DNA of 64,000 nucleotides from Croceitalea sp947503285. GTDB taxonomy: Bacteria > Bacteroidota > Bacteroidia > Flavobacteriales > Flavobacteriaceae. The notes beneath the pieces were generated by a model. The model was not told where the DNA came from, did not search any database, and was given only the letters and a program-made list of their open reading frames with translations. The position numbers were made by a program, and so were the translations under genes. Location of the stretch: the NCBI RefSeq assembly GCF_036985505.1, contig NZ_BTGQ01000002.1, positions 806,001-870,000 on the forward strand, written 5' to 3'. Of this stretch, positions 36,147 through 43,321 are shown piece after piece (within the stretch, counting starts at the first letter, position 1; each line of letters opens with the position of its first letter).

Positions 36147-36668
36147 ATGTTATCAAAAAAATTGGAAAAAGCGCTTAATGAGCAAATACGAATAGAAGCG
36201 GAATCTTCACAAACCTACCTTTCTATGGCCTCATGGGCCGAAGTAAAGGGTTTGGAAGGGGTTGCGGGCTTTATGTATGGCCATTCGGATGAAGAACGAA
36301 TGCATATGTTGAAATTGGTCAAGTATGTCAATGAACGGGGAGGTCATGCGATAGTATCGGATCTAAAAGCTCCAGAGACGGAATTTGGAACCCTACCCAA
36401 AATGCTACAAAAATTGTATGACCATGAAGTTTTTGTTTCGCAGAGCATCAATGAATTGGTGCATGTAACCCTTGAGGAAAAAGATTATGCGACCCATAAC
36501 TTTTTGCAATGGTACGTGGCCGAACAATTGGAAGAAGAGGCTTTGGCCAGAACGGTATTGGATAAGATAAACCTTATCGGCAATGATAAAGGCGGATTGT
36601 ATCTTTTTGATAGGGATATTCAACAACTTACCGTTGAGAGCGCCGCTTCTGAAACCATGGGCGAATAA
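36147..36668 (+). CDS. Ferritin (FtnA-type)
   Basis: The ATG at 36147 gives 173 residues, standard for bacterial ferritin. The ferroxidase ligands Glu17, Glu50 and His53 are all in the expected positions (IRIEAESSQTYLS, DEERMHM), and a second site GLU pair lies in LEEEALARTV. Such proteins store iron as a 24-mer cage. It is followed by a small Cys-rich gene with its own promoter. Confidence 0.94.
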   Translation: MLSKKLEKALNEQIRIEAESSQTYLSMASWAEVKGLEGVAGFMYGHSDEERMHMLKLVKYVNERGGHAIVSDLKAPETEFGTLPKMLQKLYDHEVFVSQSINELVHVTLEEKDYATHNFLQWYVAEQLEEEALARTVLDKINLIGNDKGGLYLFDRDIQQLTVESAASETMGE

Positions 36669-36707
36669 TTTAACAATTAATCTTATTTAGATTAATTTAA
36701 AATAATA

Positions 36708-36715
36708 TATTTTTG
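36708..36715 (+). promoter_or_regulatory. -7 box upstream of the Cys-rich gene
   Basis: TATTTTTG is a full match to TAnnTTTG, 18 bp before the ATG at 36734. The region before it is very AT-rich and has no TTG at the standard distance. Confidence 0.5.
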
Positions 36716-36733
36716 TCTTAATCTTCATGAAAG

Positions 36734-36895
36734 ATGGGCAAAAAGAAAAAAGATTCGGATAAAAAGAAAAAGGCAAAATTAAAAGAGCTTGTTCCAAAAG
36801 GTTGTAAGACCAAATGCTGCAAAAAGTATAAAAAAGGAGAACAAAAGCGCTGTAAACGTTGCCCATGTTACGACTTATTGCAAAAAGTCGCTTAA
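36734..36895 (+). CDS. Small Cys- and Lys-rich protein (53 residues)
   Basis: A 53-codon frame starts MGKKKKDSDKKKKAKLKEL. It has Cys clustered as GCKTKCCKKY and RCKRCPCYDLL, six Cys in 25 residues. The lysine-rich N-terminus and paired Cys suggest nucleic-acid or metal binding. It has its own -7 box and ends just before a terminator hairpin, which supports a real gene. It lies between ferritin and a convergent exported protein; an iron or metal-handling role is only a guess. Confidence 0.65.
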   Translation: MGKKKKDSDKKKKAKLKELVPKGCKTKCCKKYKKGEQKRCKRCPCYDLLQKVA

Positions 36896-36904
36896 AGAGA
36901 TAGT

Positions 36905-36938
36905 ATAAAGCCTCAATCCCTGATTTGGGGCTTTTTTG
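36905..36938. terminator. Terminator hairpin after the Cys-rich gene
   Basis: aaagcctcaa pairs with ttggggcttt (one G-T pair), followed by six T. It overlaps the last codons of the convergent gene at 36913. Confidence 0.75.
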
Positions 36939-37311
36939 TTTTGAAAGCGTACGTTGTTTCTAGGGCGTGAATGGAATAAAAGGCCGCCTTTTTCACATAG
37001 TTCTCCCCATGCCCACAACTGGCATCACATTCTTTTTGATGTAATCGATAAGCCATTCGTTTTCCCTTTAAGTAAACTTGATAGGCCTTGGGGTTTTCTT
37101 TACCCAATAAATTTTCAAAGTCGTTTTGATCTTGCCAAAAATCTTCTTGGTCTTCCAAATTTACAAAGGTGAGCTGTTGCTCGTGCAAGGCATCACGTTT
37201 TGCCAAATCAGTATAAAACACCTGCATAACATTGGTCGTACTTTCTTGACTAAACCCTAAGCAAGGAATCAGCATTACCAACCAACAGATATGTAATAAA
37301 TAGCGTTTCAT
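36913..37311 (-). CDS. Small exported protein
   Basis: The 132 residues begin with a signal peptide (MKRYLLHICWLVMLIPCLGFSQ). The mature part is charged and helical with two Cys (ECDASC). No domain is recognised. It is transcribed from the minus strand toward a shared terminator. Confidence 0.6.
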   Translation of the reverse strand: MKRYLLHICWLVMLIPCLGFSQESTTNVMQVFYTDLAKRDALHEQQLTFVNLEDQEDFWQDQNDFENLLGKENPKAYQVYLKGKRMAYRLHQKECDASCGHGENYVKKAAFYSIHALETTYAFKTKKPQIRD

Positions 37312-37679
37312 TTCAATAACTACGTAATATTTGACGACTTCAGTTGTTAAATGTTACCCGTTTTACCTTAAGTTATTGTTAATACTTCAATCCAAAAAAG
37401 AAATAAGATAAACTGAAGTGTTTTTACGTTTTTCTTCCATTGGGATACTGGGAGGAGCACGTTACTTATTTTTCACTATTACATCAAAATGTCAGGTCAA
37501 GCGGTAGATTTCCCATTCAAATCATCGATAATAAAATATACCTAAACTTAGCCCAATGGTGCTGTCTAAATCTATTTGGGCCATTAAAGGATTGCGAAAC
37601 ATTCGTTTTCATTGTATCTCAAAGAATCACTCAAAATGACCCGTTGAACAAAAGCAATAACTTCATAATGCACCACAGG
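37312..37679. other. 368-bp intergenic region with a possible repeat remnant
   Basis: No convincing gene lies here. Around 37488-37512 the sequence atgtcaggtcaagcgg resembles a decayed reverse copy of the ttcgactgcgctcaacctgac element found at 47461. It is otherwise unremarkable. Confidence 0.4.
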
Positions 37680-39755
37680 TTAGGTATCCAATAAATACAG
37701 GCCAATTTTAATCTTCCAGTACGGCATTTTCCCCTCAAAATATTCAAAATAGCTTTTTAAGCTATCCGCCTGCGTCAAATCTTCTTTGGCATCCGCGATT
37801 TCATCAAATTCCGCTCCCGTTAAAAACTGATGTAGGTCCACATGCTTCCCTTCAACATTGGCCTTTACCAAATGACCATAAATGGTATTCTCAGAAAGGT
37901 TTCGTGTTACCGCAATATCTTGTATGGATAGGCCCTCTTTAAATAATTGAAGCGAGCGAAGGTGCGTGGCAACCTTCGTTTTTTTGAACTCCGTATAGGA
38001 TGCAATTTCTTTTAAAAAGACTGCTGCGTATTTTTCAAGTTTCGCCTGTCCAACACCGGAAATCCCCATAAATTCAGTCTCGTTTTTAGGAAGCTTGGCC
38101 TCCATATCCTTTAAACTGGCATCACCAAAAACCACGTAGGCCGGTATACCTTCCGAAGTAGCTATTTGATGTCGCAGCAACCGTAATTTTTCAAAAAGTC
38201 CCGATTTCTTTGATTTGGACTTTGTAATTCTCTTTGCTTCAAACTTCTCTTTTTGCAGTACCGCTAGTTGAATCTTTTTGTTTGAAAACAACACCTCTTT
38301 AGCCAAGGGCGTCAAGCCCAATCTGGCGCCTTCTTTAAAATTGATATCAAAAATCCCTTGGTTGAGTAGTTGTATGGCATACTGCTGCAAATCTTGCCAA
38401 GAAACATCCTTCACGGCACCGTACGTTTTTATTTGTTGATAGCCTTTTTCAATGACTTGGGCATTTTGCGCCCCTCTGAGCACGTCGATTACCATGCCCA
38501 TGGGCTCCTTCTCTTTTAAACGGGCCACTGCCGAACAGATTTTCTGCGCCAACACGGTAGCATCAAAATAAGTAGGTGGACGGTCACAGATGTCACAGTT
38601 GCCACAACCCTGGTTTACATGTTCGCCAAAATAGTTTAAAAGGGCTATTCGTCGACAACTCAATGCTTCTGCAAATTGTTGCATGCGCTCCAGTTTGGCA
38701 TACTCCACTTCTGCATTTTCACTTTGTGAAATAAATCGTCGTAATTGTGCCACATCACCAAAACTGTAAAAAAGTAACGCATGTGCCGGCAGACCGTCAC
38801 GACCGCCGCGTCCAATTTCTTGATAGTAACCCTCAATATTTTTTGGTAGGTTATAGTGAATGACCCAACGCACATTACTCTTGTCTATGCCCATACCAAA
38901 AGCAATCGTAGCAACCACGATCGGAACCTTGTCGGTAATAAAATCTTCTTGGGCCTTATGACGCTTTTCGGCCGACATTCCGGCATGGTATGCGCTGGCC
39001 TTAAAGCCCGCCTTTACCAGTTTTTCCGCTATGGCCTCAGTACTTTTTCTGCTTAGACAATAAATAATACCGCTTTCATGAGGGCGCCCTTCCAAAAATT
39101 CCAAGATATGCTTAATCCGATCTTGGGCCGGCTGCACCGCTAAATGTAAATTTGGCCGGTTAAAGGAAGCTAGATGTTGTGCCGCATTCCGAATATGTAG
39201 TTGTTCAACGATGTCTTGTTGCGTAGTTTTGTCGGCCGTTGCCGTAAGTGCTATTACGGGAACCTCGGGAAACCTATCCTTTAAATTTCCCAATTGGGTA
39301 TAGGCAGGTCTAAAATCATGCCCCCATGACGAGATACAATGTGCCTCATCGATGGCGAAAAGATTTATGGTCATTTGCGCAAATAAATTTTGAACAAACC
39401 CCAAGCTTTCCGGTGCCACATAAAAAAGCTTTAGCCTTCCCTCTCGAAGCTGGTCAAAAATGGCTTCTTGTTGTTCTGACGATTGCGTACTGTTATAGTA
39501 GGCAGCGGCAATACCATTCGCCTGCAACACATCAACTTGATCTTTCATTAAGGCAATTAGGGGCGAAATAACAATTGCGGTCCCTTCTAGGGCCAAGGCG
39601 GTCAATTGATAACATAATGATTTTCCGCCTCCGGTCGGCATAATGGCCAACACATCCTTTTTGGCCAATACATCTTCAATGATAGCCAGCTGATTGGGTT
39701 TAAAGGAGCTGTACCCAAAATGGGTTTTCAATAGTGAATTCAACTTATTTTCCAT
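37680..39755 (-). CDS. recQ: ATP-dependent DNA helicase RecQ
   Basis: The ATG at 39755 gives 691 residues. Walker A is MPTGGGKSLCYQL, the DEAH box is AIDEAHCISSWGHDFRP and motif VI is QEIGRGGRDG. The RecQ zinc site (CRRIALLNYFG, CGNCDICD), a winged helix, an HRDC domain (FMGISGVGQAKLEKY) and a C-terminal HTH (FKEGLSIQDIAVTRNLSENT) follow in order. It unwinds DNA in recombination and replication repair. It reads away from the repeat array and ssb, which lie upstream. Confidence 0.95.
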   Translation of the reverse strand: MENKLNSLLKTHFGYSSFKPNQLAIIEDVLAKKDVLAIMPTGGGKSLCYQLTALALEGTAIVISPLIALMKDQVDVLQANGIAAAYYNSTQSSEQQEAIFDQLREGRLKLFYVAPESLGFVQNLFAQMTINLFAIDEAHCISSWGHDFRPAYTQLGNLKDRFPEVPVIALTATADKTTQQDIVEQLHIRNAAQHLASFNRPNLHLAVQPAQDRIKHILEFLEGRPHESGIIYCLSRKSTEAIAEKLVKAGFKASAYHAGMSAEKRHKAQEDFITDKVPIVVATIAFGMGIDKSNVRWVIHYNLPKNIEGYYQEIGRGGRDGLPAHALLFYSFGDVAQLRRFISQSENAEVEYAKLERMQQFAEALSCRRIALLNYFGEHVNQGCGNCDICDRPPTYFDATVLAQKICSAVARLKEKEPMGMVIDVLRGAQNAQVIEKGYQQIKTYGAVKDVSWQDLQQYAIQLLNQGIFDINFKEGARLGLTPLAKEVLFSNKKIQLAVLQKEKFEAKRITKSKSKKSGLFEKLRLLRHQIATSEGIPAYVVFGDASLKDMEAKLPKNETEFMGISGVGQAKLEKYAAVFLKEIASYTEFKKTKVATHLRSLQLFKEGLSIQDIAVTRNLSENTIYGHLVKANVEGKHVDLHQFLTGAEFDEIADAKEDLTQADSLKSYFEYFEGKMPYWKIKIGLYLLDT

Positions 39756-39767
39756 AGTGGATATCAT

Positions 39768-40191
39768 CGTTATAAAAATAGGGTTTTACTTGACAAAAGG
39801 GTCTTCGACTGCGCTCAGACTGACATTCGGTAGTTGTTTTTTGCAAAGCAATACGAATTTGATTTTTGGGATATCGTTTTAGAGGTTCCTGTAGCATGAC
39901 GGTATCAATTTTCGAACAACAACCTCTTCGACTGCGCTCAGACTGACACTGTATTAAAGCACTTGGGGAATAATCAGCTCTTAACTTGTGGATATCTTTA
40001 AAGACTTTTATACTGCAACAGTATCAAGTTTCGGACAACAACGTTTTCGATTGTGCTCAAACCTACATCTCGTTGCCATATATTATAAAAAAAATAGTTC
40101 GCGTTGCTTTAGAATATGAATCGGACAAGTTTATATATCATCGCCGTGCTAAAAACGAACATCATCAATAACCTCAACCGGACTCCTTATT
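39768..40191. other. Gene-free region between recQ and the GIY-YIG gene
   Basis: This is filled by repeat units A-C and by 120 bp of AT-rich sequence after unit C (40071-40189), which looks like a further decayed unit. No coding frame above noise is present. Confidence 0.6.
39803..40070 (+). repeat. Tandem ~120-bp repeat units A, B and C
   Basis: Cores beginning cttcgactgcgctcagactg occur at 39803 and 39926, and a diverged one (tttcgattgtgctcaaacct) at 40045, so the spacing is 123 and 119 bp. The interval between cores is itself conserved: it contains ttttgggatatcg, then gacggtatcaattttcg, then aacaacaac. In most units it begins with cgttg and ends with caacg, so each spacer can fold back on itself. 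Confidence 0.88.
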
Positions 40192-40227
40192 TTACGTACT
40201 GTCATCCTGAGCGCAGTCGAAGGCCTT
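40190..40227 (-). repeat. Reverse-orientation core R1
   Basis: gtcatcctgagcgcagtcga and flanks form a 38-bp sequence differing at two positions from the direct repeat at 40953-40990. It is the reverse complement of the array core and encodes the C-terminus of the GIY-YIG protein. Confidence 0.85.
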
Positions 40228-40548
40228 AGGAACACCTTTAGGTTTAAACTTGGCATGCGTATGGTTTCTACATTCAGCCAACAACTGTATGGTGTCAAAA
40301 TCATTATTAATCAATGCTATTTTCTTGGCCCTAGTCCACCCCTTAATTTTTTTCTCAAAAAGGATTGCCTGAACAACATCATGGAAAATCATTTGGTACA
40401 CCAGTTGTAACGGAATCCTCGAAAAAGTATAGCACCCTTTCAGAGAACCCATCTGATGCTGTGCCCAACGTTGGTCAAAATTTCCGGTAATTCCGGTGTA
40501 AAGGGAATTATCGGCGCATTTTAAGATGTAAACGATATACGTTTTCAT
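40192..40548 (-). CDS. GIY-YIG nuclease family protein embedded in the repeat array
   Basis: The ATG complementary to 40546-40548 gives 118 residues. YIVYILKCADNSLYTGITG is the GIY-YIG pair (VYI, YTG), RWAQHQ contains the catalytic Arg and LFEKKIKGW the Glu. The last 11 residues (KAFDCAQDDST) are encoded by repeat R1, so the end of the gene has been taken from the repeat. It lies opposite to the array cores and between units C and D. Stand-alone proteins of this class are abundant in Bacteroidota; none has a proven role. Confidence 0.88.
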   Translation of the reverse strand: MKTYIVYILKCADNSLYTGITGNFDQRWAQHQMGSLKGCYTFSRIPLQLVYQMIFHDVVQAILFEKKIKGWTRAKKIALINNDFDTIQLLAECRNHTHAKFKPKGVPKAFDCAQDDST

Positions 40549-40573
40549 ATTTAGGATTACTGTTTTAAGAGGT

Positions 40574-40832
40574 CTTCGACTGCTCAGACTGACATGTCGT
40601 TGCTGTCTTTTGCGGAGCAATCAGCATTTAACTTTTGGGATATCGTTTTAAAGGTTTTATACCATGACGGTATCAATTTTCGAACAACAACGTCTTCGAC
40701 TGCGCTCAGACTGACATCTCGTTGCTGTTTTTACAGAATAATCCGTATTTGATTTTTGGATATCGTTTTAAAGACTTCTTCACTGCCACGGTATTAAACA
40801 ACGACGTCTTTGACTGCGCTCGGACTGATATT
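40574..40832 (+). repeat. Tandem ~120-bp repeat units D, E and F
   Basis: Cores start at 40574 (with a 2-bp deletion), 40694 and 40808, so the spacing is 120 and 114 bp. The intervals contain the same ttttgggatatcgttttaaa and gacggtatcaattttcg blocks as unit A. Confidence 0.88.
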
Positions 40833-40930
40833 TCGTTTTTGCCTTTTACAAAACAATTGGTAGTACAGCTTTGCATACAGGGCGTAAAAGTTGACATGTC
40901 ATAGCCATACAAAACCAATATCAAAAATAC

Positions 40931-40990
40931 CTTCGACTGAGCTGGTCGACAGTTTTACGTGCTGTCATCCTGAGCGCAGTCGAAGGCTTT
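40931..40990. repeat. Half-core G and reverse core R2
   Basis: cttcgactgagct at 40931 is followed by the 38-bp sequence shared with R1 (40953-40990). R2 ends 8 bp before the stop codon of ssb. Confidence 0.8.
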
Positions 40991-40998
40991 GAATACGC

Positions 40999-41331
40999 TT
41001 ATTTCCCTAACATCAACAGTTCATTGCACCGAACCTCGGTGACGTATCTTTTCTCGCCTTCTTTGGTCTCATAGGACCGATGGGTCAGTTTTCCTTCAAC
41101 GGCGACCTGTTTTCCTTTGGTCAAATAGTTCTCTACGATCTCTGCGGTCTTGCCCCAGGCCACTACATTGTGCCATTGTACATCTTCCACTTTCTCGCCT
41201 TGGGCGTTTTTGTAATTTTCACTTGTGGCAATGGAGAACTTGGCCAATTTGTTGCCGTTCTCCAAGCTTACTACTTCTGGGTCTTGCCCTAGGTTACCAA
41301 TCAACTGTACTTTGTTTTTTAATGCGTTCAT
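40999..41331 (-). CDS. ssb: Single-stranded DNA-binding protein, short form without acidic tail
   Basis: The 110 residues form a complete OB-fold SSB (NKVQLIGNLGQDPEV, KLAKFSIATSE, WHNVVAWGKTAEIVENYL, KGKQVAVEGKLTHRSYET). They stop at LLMLGK, without the Gly/Pro-rich linker and acidic tip that bind partner proteins in full-length SSB. It is probably a second SSB paralogue. It binds single-stranded DNA; its neighbour past the array is recQ. A TAggTTTG box lies upstream. Confidence 0.93.
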   Translation of the reverse strand: MNALKNKVQLIGNLGQDPEVVSLENGNKLAKFSIATSENYKNAQGEKVEDVQWHNVVAWGKTAEIVENYLTKGKQVAVEGKLTHRSYETKEGEKRYVTEVRCNELLMLGK

Positions 41332-41389
41332 CTTTCTAATTTTTATGGATTAACAGTTAATACTATCGAACCACCATGATTCGACAGGA

Positions 41390-41397
41390 CAAACCTA
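41390..41397 (-). promoter_or_regulatory. Probable ssb -7 box
   Basis: On the minus strand this reads TAGGTTTG, a full TAnnTTTG match about 60 bp before the ssb ATG. No spaced TTG was found. Confidence 0.45.
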
Positions 41398-41443
41398 TAA
41401 GCAGCTTCTAAAACGATTCGGTTGGGAATTATTTATTTTCGTT

Positions 41444-41457
41444 TACAAACGTTTGTA
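41444..41457. promoter_or_regulatory. 14-bp perfect palindrome upstream of ssb
   Basis: tacaaacgtttgta is a perfect palindrome, and a further half-site gtttgta follows at 41461-41467. It lies about 50 bp upstream of the -7 box and could be an operator. No regulator is identified. Confidence 0.35.
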
Positions 41458-41831
41458 GTCGTTTGTATTTAATTTTTTTAGGGAACTATATATCACTCTA
41501 CAATAGATAAGATAAATTTTTTTCGGGAAGGTATTATCCATTTTTTTTTAAATCAAGCAACGCCAATGTGGTTACAAGGCCACTAGTTCAAACTTTGCAG
41601 AGCAACGGGAGTTATCCTCTAAGGGCGTTCTTGTATTTAAAAGAGCGTAGAACACTGTCAATGCTTACGGTAAAGCCCTGACTGAACAGCCGAAACCGGT
41701 GTATTTTCTTGGAAATAATCCATTATATAGGAAAAATACCAATTCAATTGTTAAAAATACTTCATTTTATCCAATAATACTTTGATCTTATTGCTGACAT
41801 CCGTAATTTTGGGTATATTATTTGCACTAAA

Positions 41832-41860
41832 ACAAAAAAGGACAGTTATTAACTGTCCTT
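41832..41860 (-). terminator. tRNA-Cys terminator
   Basis: aaggacagtt and aactgtcctt pair perfectly around att. On the minus strand the hairpin is followed by a T-run, directly after the tRNA. Confidence 0.85.
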
Positions 41861-41865
41861 GATTG

Positions 41866-41938
41866 AGGCATCGCTCGGATTCGAACCGAGGTAGTCAGAT
41901 TTGCAAGTCCTACGCCTAGCCACTCGAGCCACGATGCC
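41866..41938 (-). tRNA. tRNA-Cys (GCA), atypical anticodon stem
   Basis: The 73-nt sequence has a perfect 7-bp acceptor (ggcatcg/cgatgcc), a perfect 5-bp T stem (ctcgg/ccgag) with TTCGAAT loop, and the D-loop motif gagtggcta. The anticodon region reads cttgcaaa, and GCA is the natural Cys anticodon. U73 and a 4-nt variable region also point to Cys. The anticodon stem pairs poorly unless an 8-nt loop is allowed, so the fold there is unusual. Reading TGC (Ala) would restore a 7-nt loop, but the discriminator and the absence of G3-U70 argue against it. Confidence 0.8.
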
Positions 41939-41952
41939 AAAGCTTATAAGTT

Positions 41953-41983
41953 AAAAGCCCTTCTTTTTTGAAGGGCTTTTTGT
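41953..41983. terminator. Terminator between tRNA-Cys and the ribbon-helix-helix gene
   Basis: aaaagcccttc pairs with gaagggctttt over 11 bp, with T-runs on both strands. Confidence 0.75.
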
Positions 41984-41985
41984 TC

Positions 41986-42153
41986 TTACATTTGAAGTGT
42001 TCCATTGTGTTTTAAATACGTTAATGCCGCTGTTTCCAACATGTTTGAAAAGCTTCTATTCTCCTCTTCTGCTTGTGCATCGAGTTTCTGAACAATGTCA
42101 GAGCGCAAGGTAATTGTTTTCTTTTCTGTCAATTTGTTGGACGTTTTTTTCAT
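41986..42153 (-). CDS. Ribbon-helix-helix (CopG/Arc-like) protein
   Basis: The ATG complementary to 42151-42153 gives 55 residues. KKTITLRSDIVQKLDAQAEE is the beta-strand plus helix A of a ribbon-helix-helix fold, and RSFSNMLETAALTYLKH is helix B. Proteins of this size bind DNA as dimers and often control their own gene or a toxin. No toxin is evident beside it; the region upstream only has broken frames. Confidence 0.72.
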   Translation of the reverse strand: MKKTSNKLTEKKTITLRSDIVQKLDAQAEEENRSFSNMLETAALTYLKHNGTLQM

Positions 42154-42705
42154 AAGGTAGTATTATTAGATTCAATTGATGCTTAAAGATAAGACTAGTA
42201 TGTATTTGTACCACTTATAACATATAATTACTTATTAACCGTTTGTTAACATTACTTATTCTCTTTAGGATTCCAATCCAATCCTTTTTTTAGTTTTTTA
42301 TTGAAATCCGAAAGATTCTCACGCTCACTTTTTTGCTTCAGCATTCTCATTGCTGCTTTGACACTAAACCTTTCGGCAACTATATAAGTGTTGGGACAGC
42401 GATAAAAAGTTTGGGTAGGATATGCCTTGAAGTAATTTTTTTGGAATTGGGAATTTTGGTCAACCCCTATTAATTTGGGAAACTAGAGCGCCCTTCGCTA
42501 TCTTTTTTTCGTACTCTTTGGCGCGCTCTTTTCTCTCTTTATAAGTTTTTCTTTTCCATTACCATCCAAAAATACAAGTATTCATGCCTGTGTAAAAATT
42601 GACGTATACATCACTTTGTAATTTGGCTATGAAGTCATACATAGAAGTAAATGTAAAATCACAGATAGAGTTATGGCCGTCAACCTTGCTAGTCTTTAGG
42701 AAGGT
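42154..42705. other. 552-bp region with little coding content
   Basis: Apart from the possible gene remnant at 42252-42620, nothing is recognised here. The rest is AT-rich. Confidence 0.45.
42252..42620 (-). pseudogene. Possible remnant of a broken gene
   Basis: Two minus-strand frames look protein-like but lack starts. One ends at the TAA complementary to 42252-42254 and reads back through ERFSVKAAMRMLKQKSEREN and YFKAYPTQTFYRC. The second, ending near 42467, reads KTYKERKERAKEYEKKI. They overlap by about 20 bp in different frames, as if a frameshifted gene had decayed. No family is recognised. Confidence 0.35.
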
Positions 42706-43173
42706 TTATTCAAGGGAAACTGAATTTTTAGTAACTGTTGTGCAAATGGCATATGCGGTTATATCATAAGGTCTAGTATCTTCTTCAACAATACGCTGTA
42801 CTTCAACTTCCCATGCTGTAGCAGGATTGTTCCCAGTTTCCGGACCATTCTTTTTTAGAACAATATTATTTCCGGGGCCAAGGCCTTCGCCTTCGCTTAA
42901 TCCATTTAGTTCAAATCCTCCGCTGATTGCAACCATTCCAGGTGGACATTGGCAGGTTGCTTTTGTTCCTTGGGTACTTTCTTTGTTAACACTAACATGA
43001 ACTTTGCTTAGCAGATTGCTTATTTGATGATTTGAACTTTCATGGCTTTTAATTTTTCCTTCTATTTTATTATCCAAGAATTGTTGTACCGCTAGTGTTG
43101 CTACAATAGTTGAAACGATTACGGATGCGATAAGCCACACCCATGACTTCTTTGCATTCTCTGCTGTGGTCAT
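42706..43173 (-). CDS. Membrane-anchored exported protein with C-terminal Cys-containing domain
   Basis: The 155 residues have an N-terminal anchor (SWVWLIASVIVSTIVATLAV), a short linker and a small domain. The latter starts CQCPPGMVAISGGFELNG and ends DITAYAICTTV. The CPPG...SGGF...AYAIC pattern resembles small secreted domains common in actinobacteria, usually with two disulfides. The function is unknown. Confidence 0.6.
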   Translation of the reverse strand: MTTAENAKKSWVWLIASVIVSTIVATLAVQQFLDNKIEGKIKSHESSNHQISNLLSKVHVSVNKESTQGTKATCQCPPGMVAISGGFELNGLSEGEGLGPGNNIVLKKNGPETGNNPATAWEVEVQRIVEEDTRPYDITAYAICTTVTKNSVSLE

Positions 43174-43321
43174 AATTGAAAAATTTGATTAAACTTAAAA
43201 AGAGGGGGAGAACCTACAAGATATAAAAAATTCAATCATGTCCCTTTTATATACAGATAACATACAAAAGGCATTTCTACAATTTCTTTGTCAACCCAGA
43301 GTTAAAAGAAAATGGCCCTGT

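Larger units (their letters stand above)
40549..40998. other. Gene-free region between the GIY-YIG gene and ssb
   Basis: This consists of units D, E and F, a divergent stretch of about 80 bp, then half-core G and reverse core R2. The sequence just before unit D (gttttaagaggt) matches the tail of the conserved spacer, as if the GIY-YIG segment had been inserted into a unit. Confidence 0.6.
41332..41865. other. 534-bp region between ssb and tRNA-Cys
   Basis: Apart from the ssb promoter and the palindrome there is no recognisable gene, RNA structure or repeat. It is AT-rich with several T-runs. Confidence 0.5.

Noticed and set aside
37440..37694. 84-codon plus-strand frame
   Set aside because: It starts at TTG, has no coding character, overlaps recQ and runs through a possible repeat remnant.
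39986..40171. 61-codon plus-strand frame in the array
   Set aside because: Translation of repeat units B and C only; similar frame at 40722-40904 arises from unit E for the same reason.
40192..40548. UvrC or group I intron homing endonuclease
   Set aside because: The protein is a single GIY-YIG domain of 118 residues; no UvrC helix-hairpin-helix and no intron structure surrounds it.
39803..40832. CRISPR array
   Set aside because: The period is about 120 bp, the spacers are similar to each other rather than unique, and no cas gene is present.
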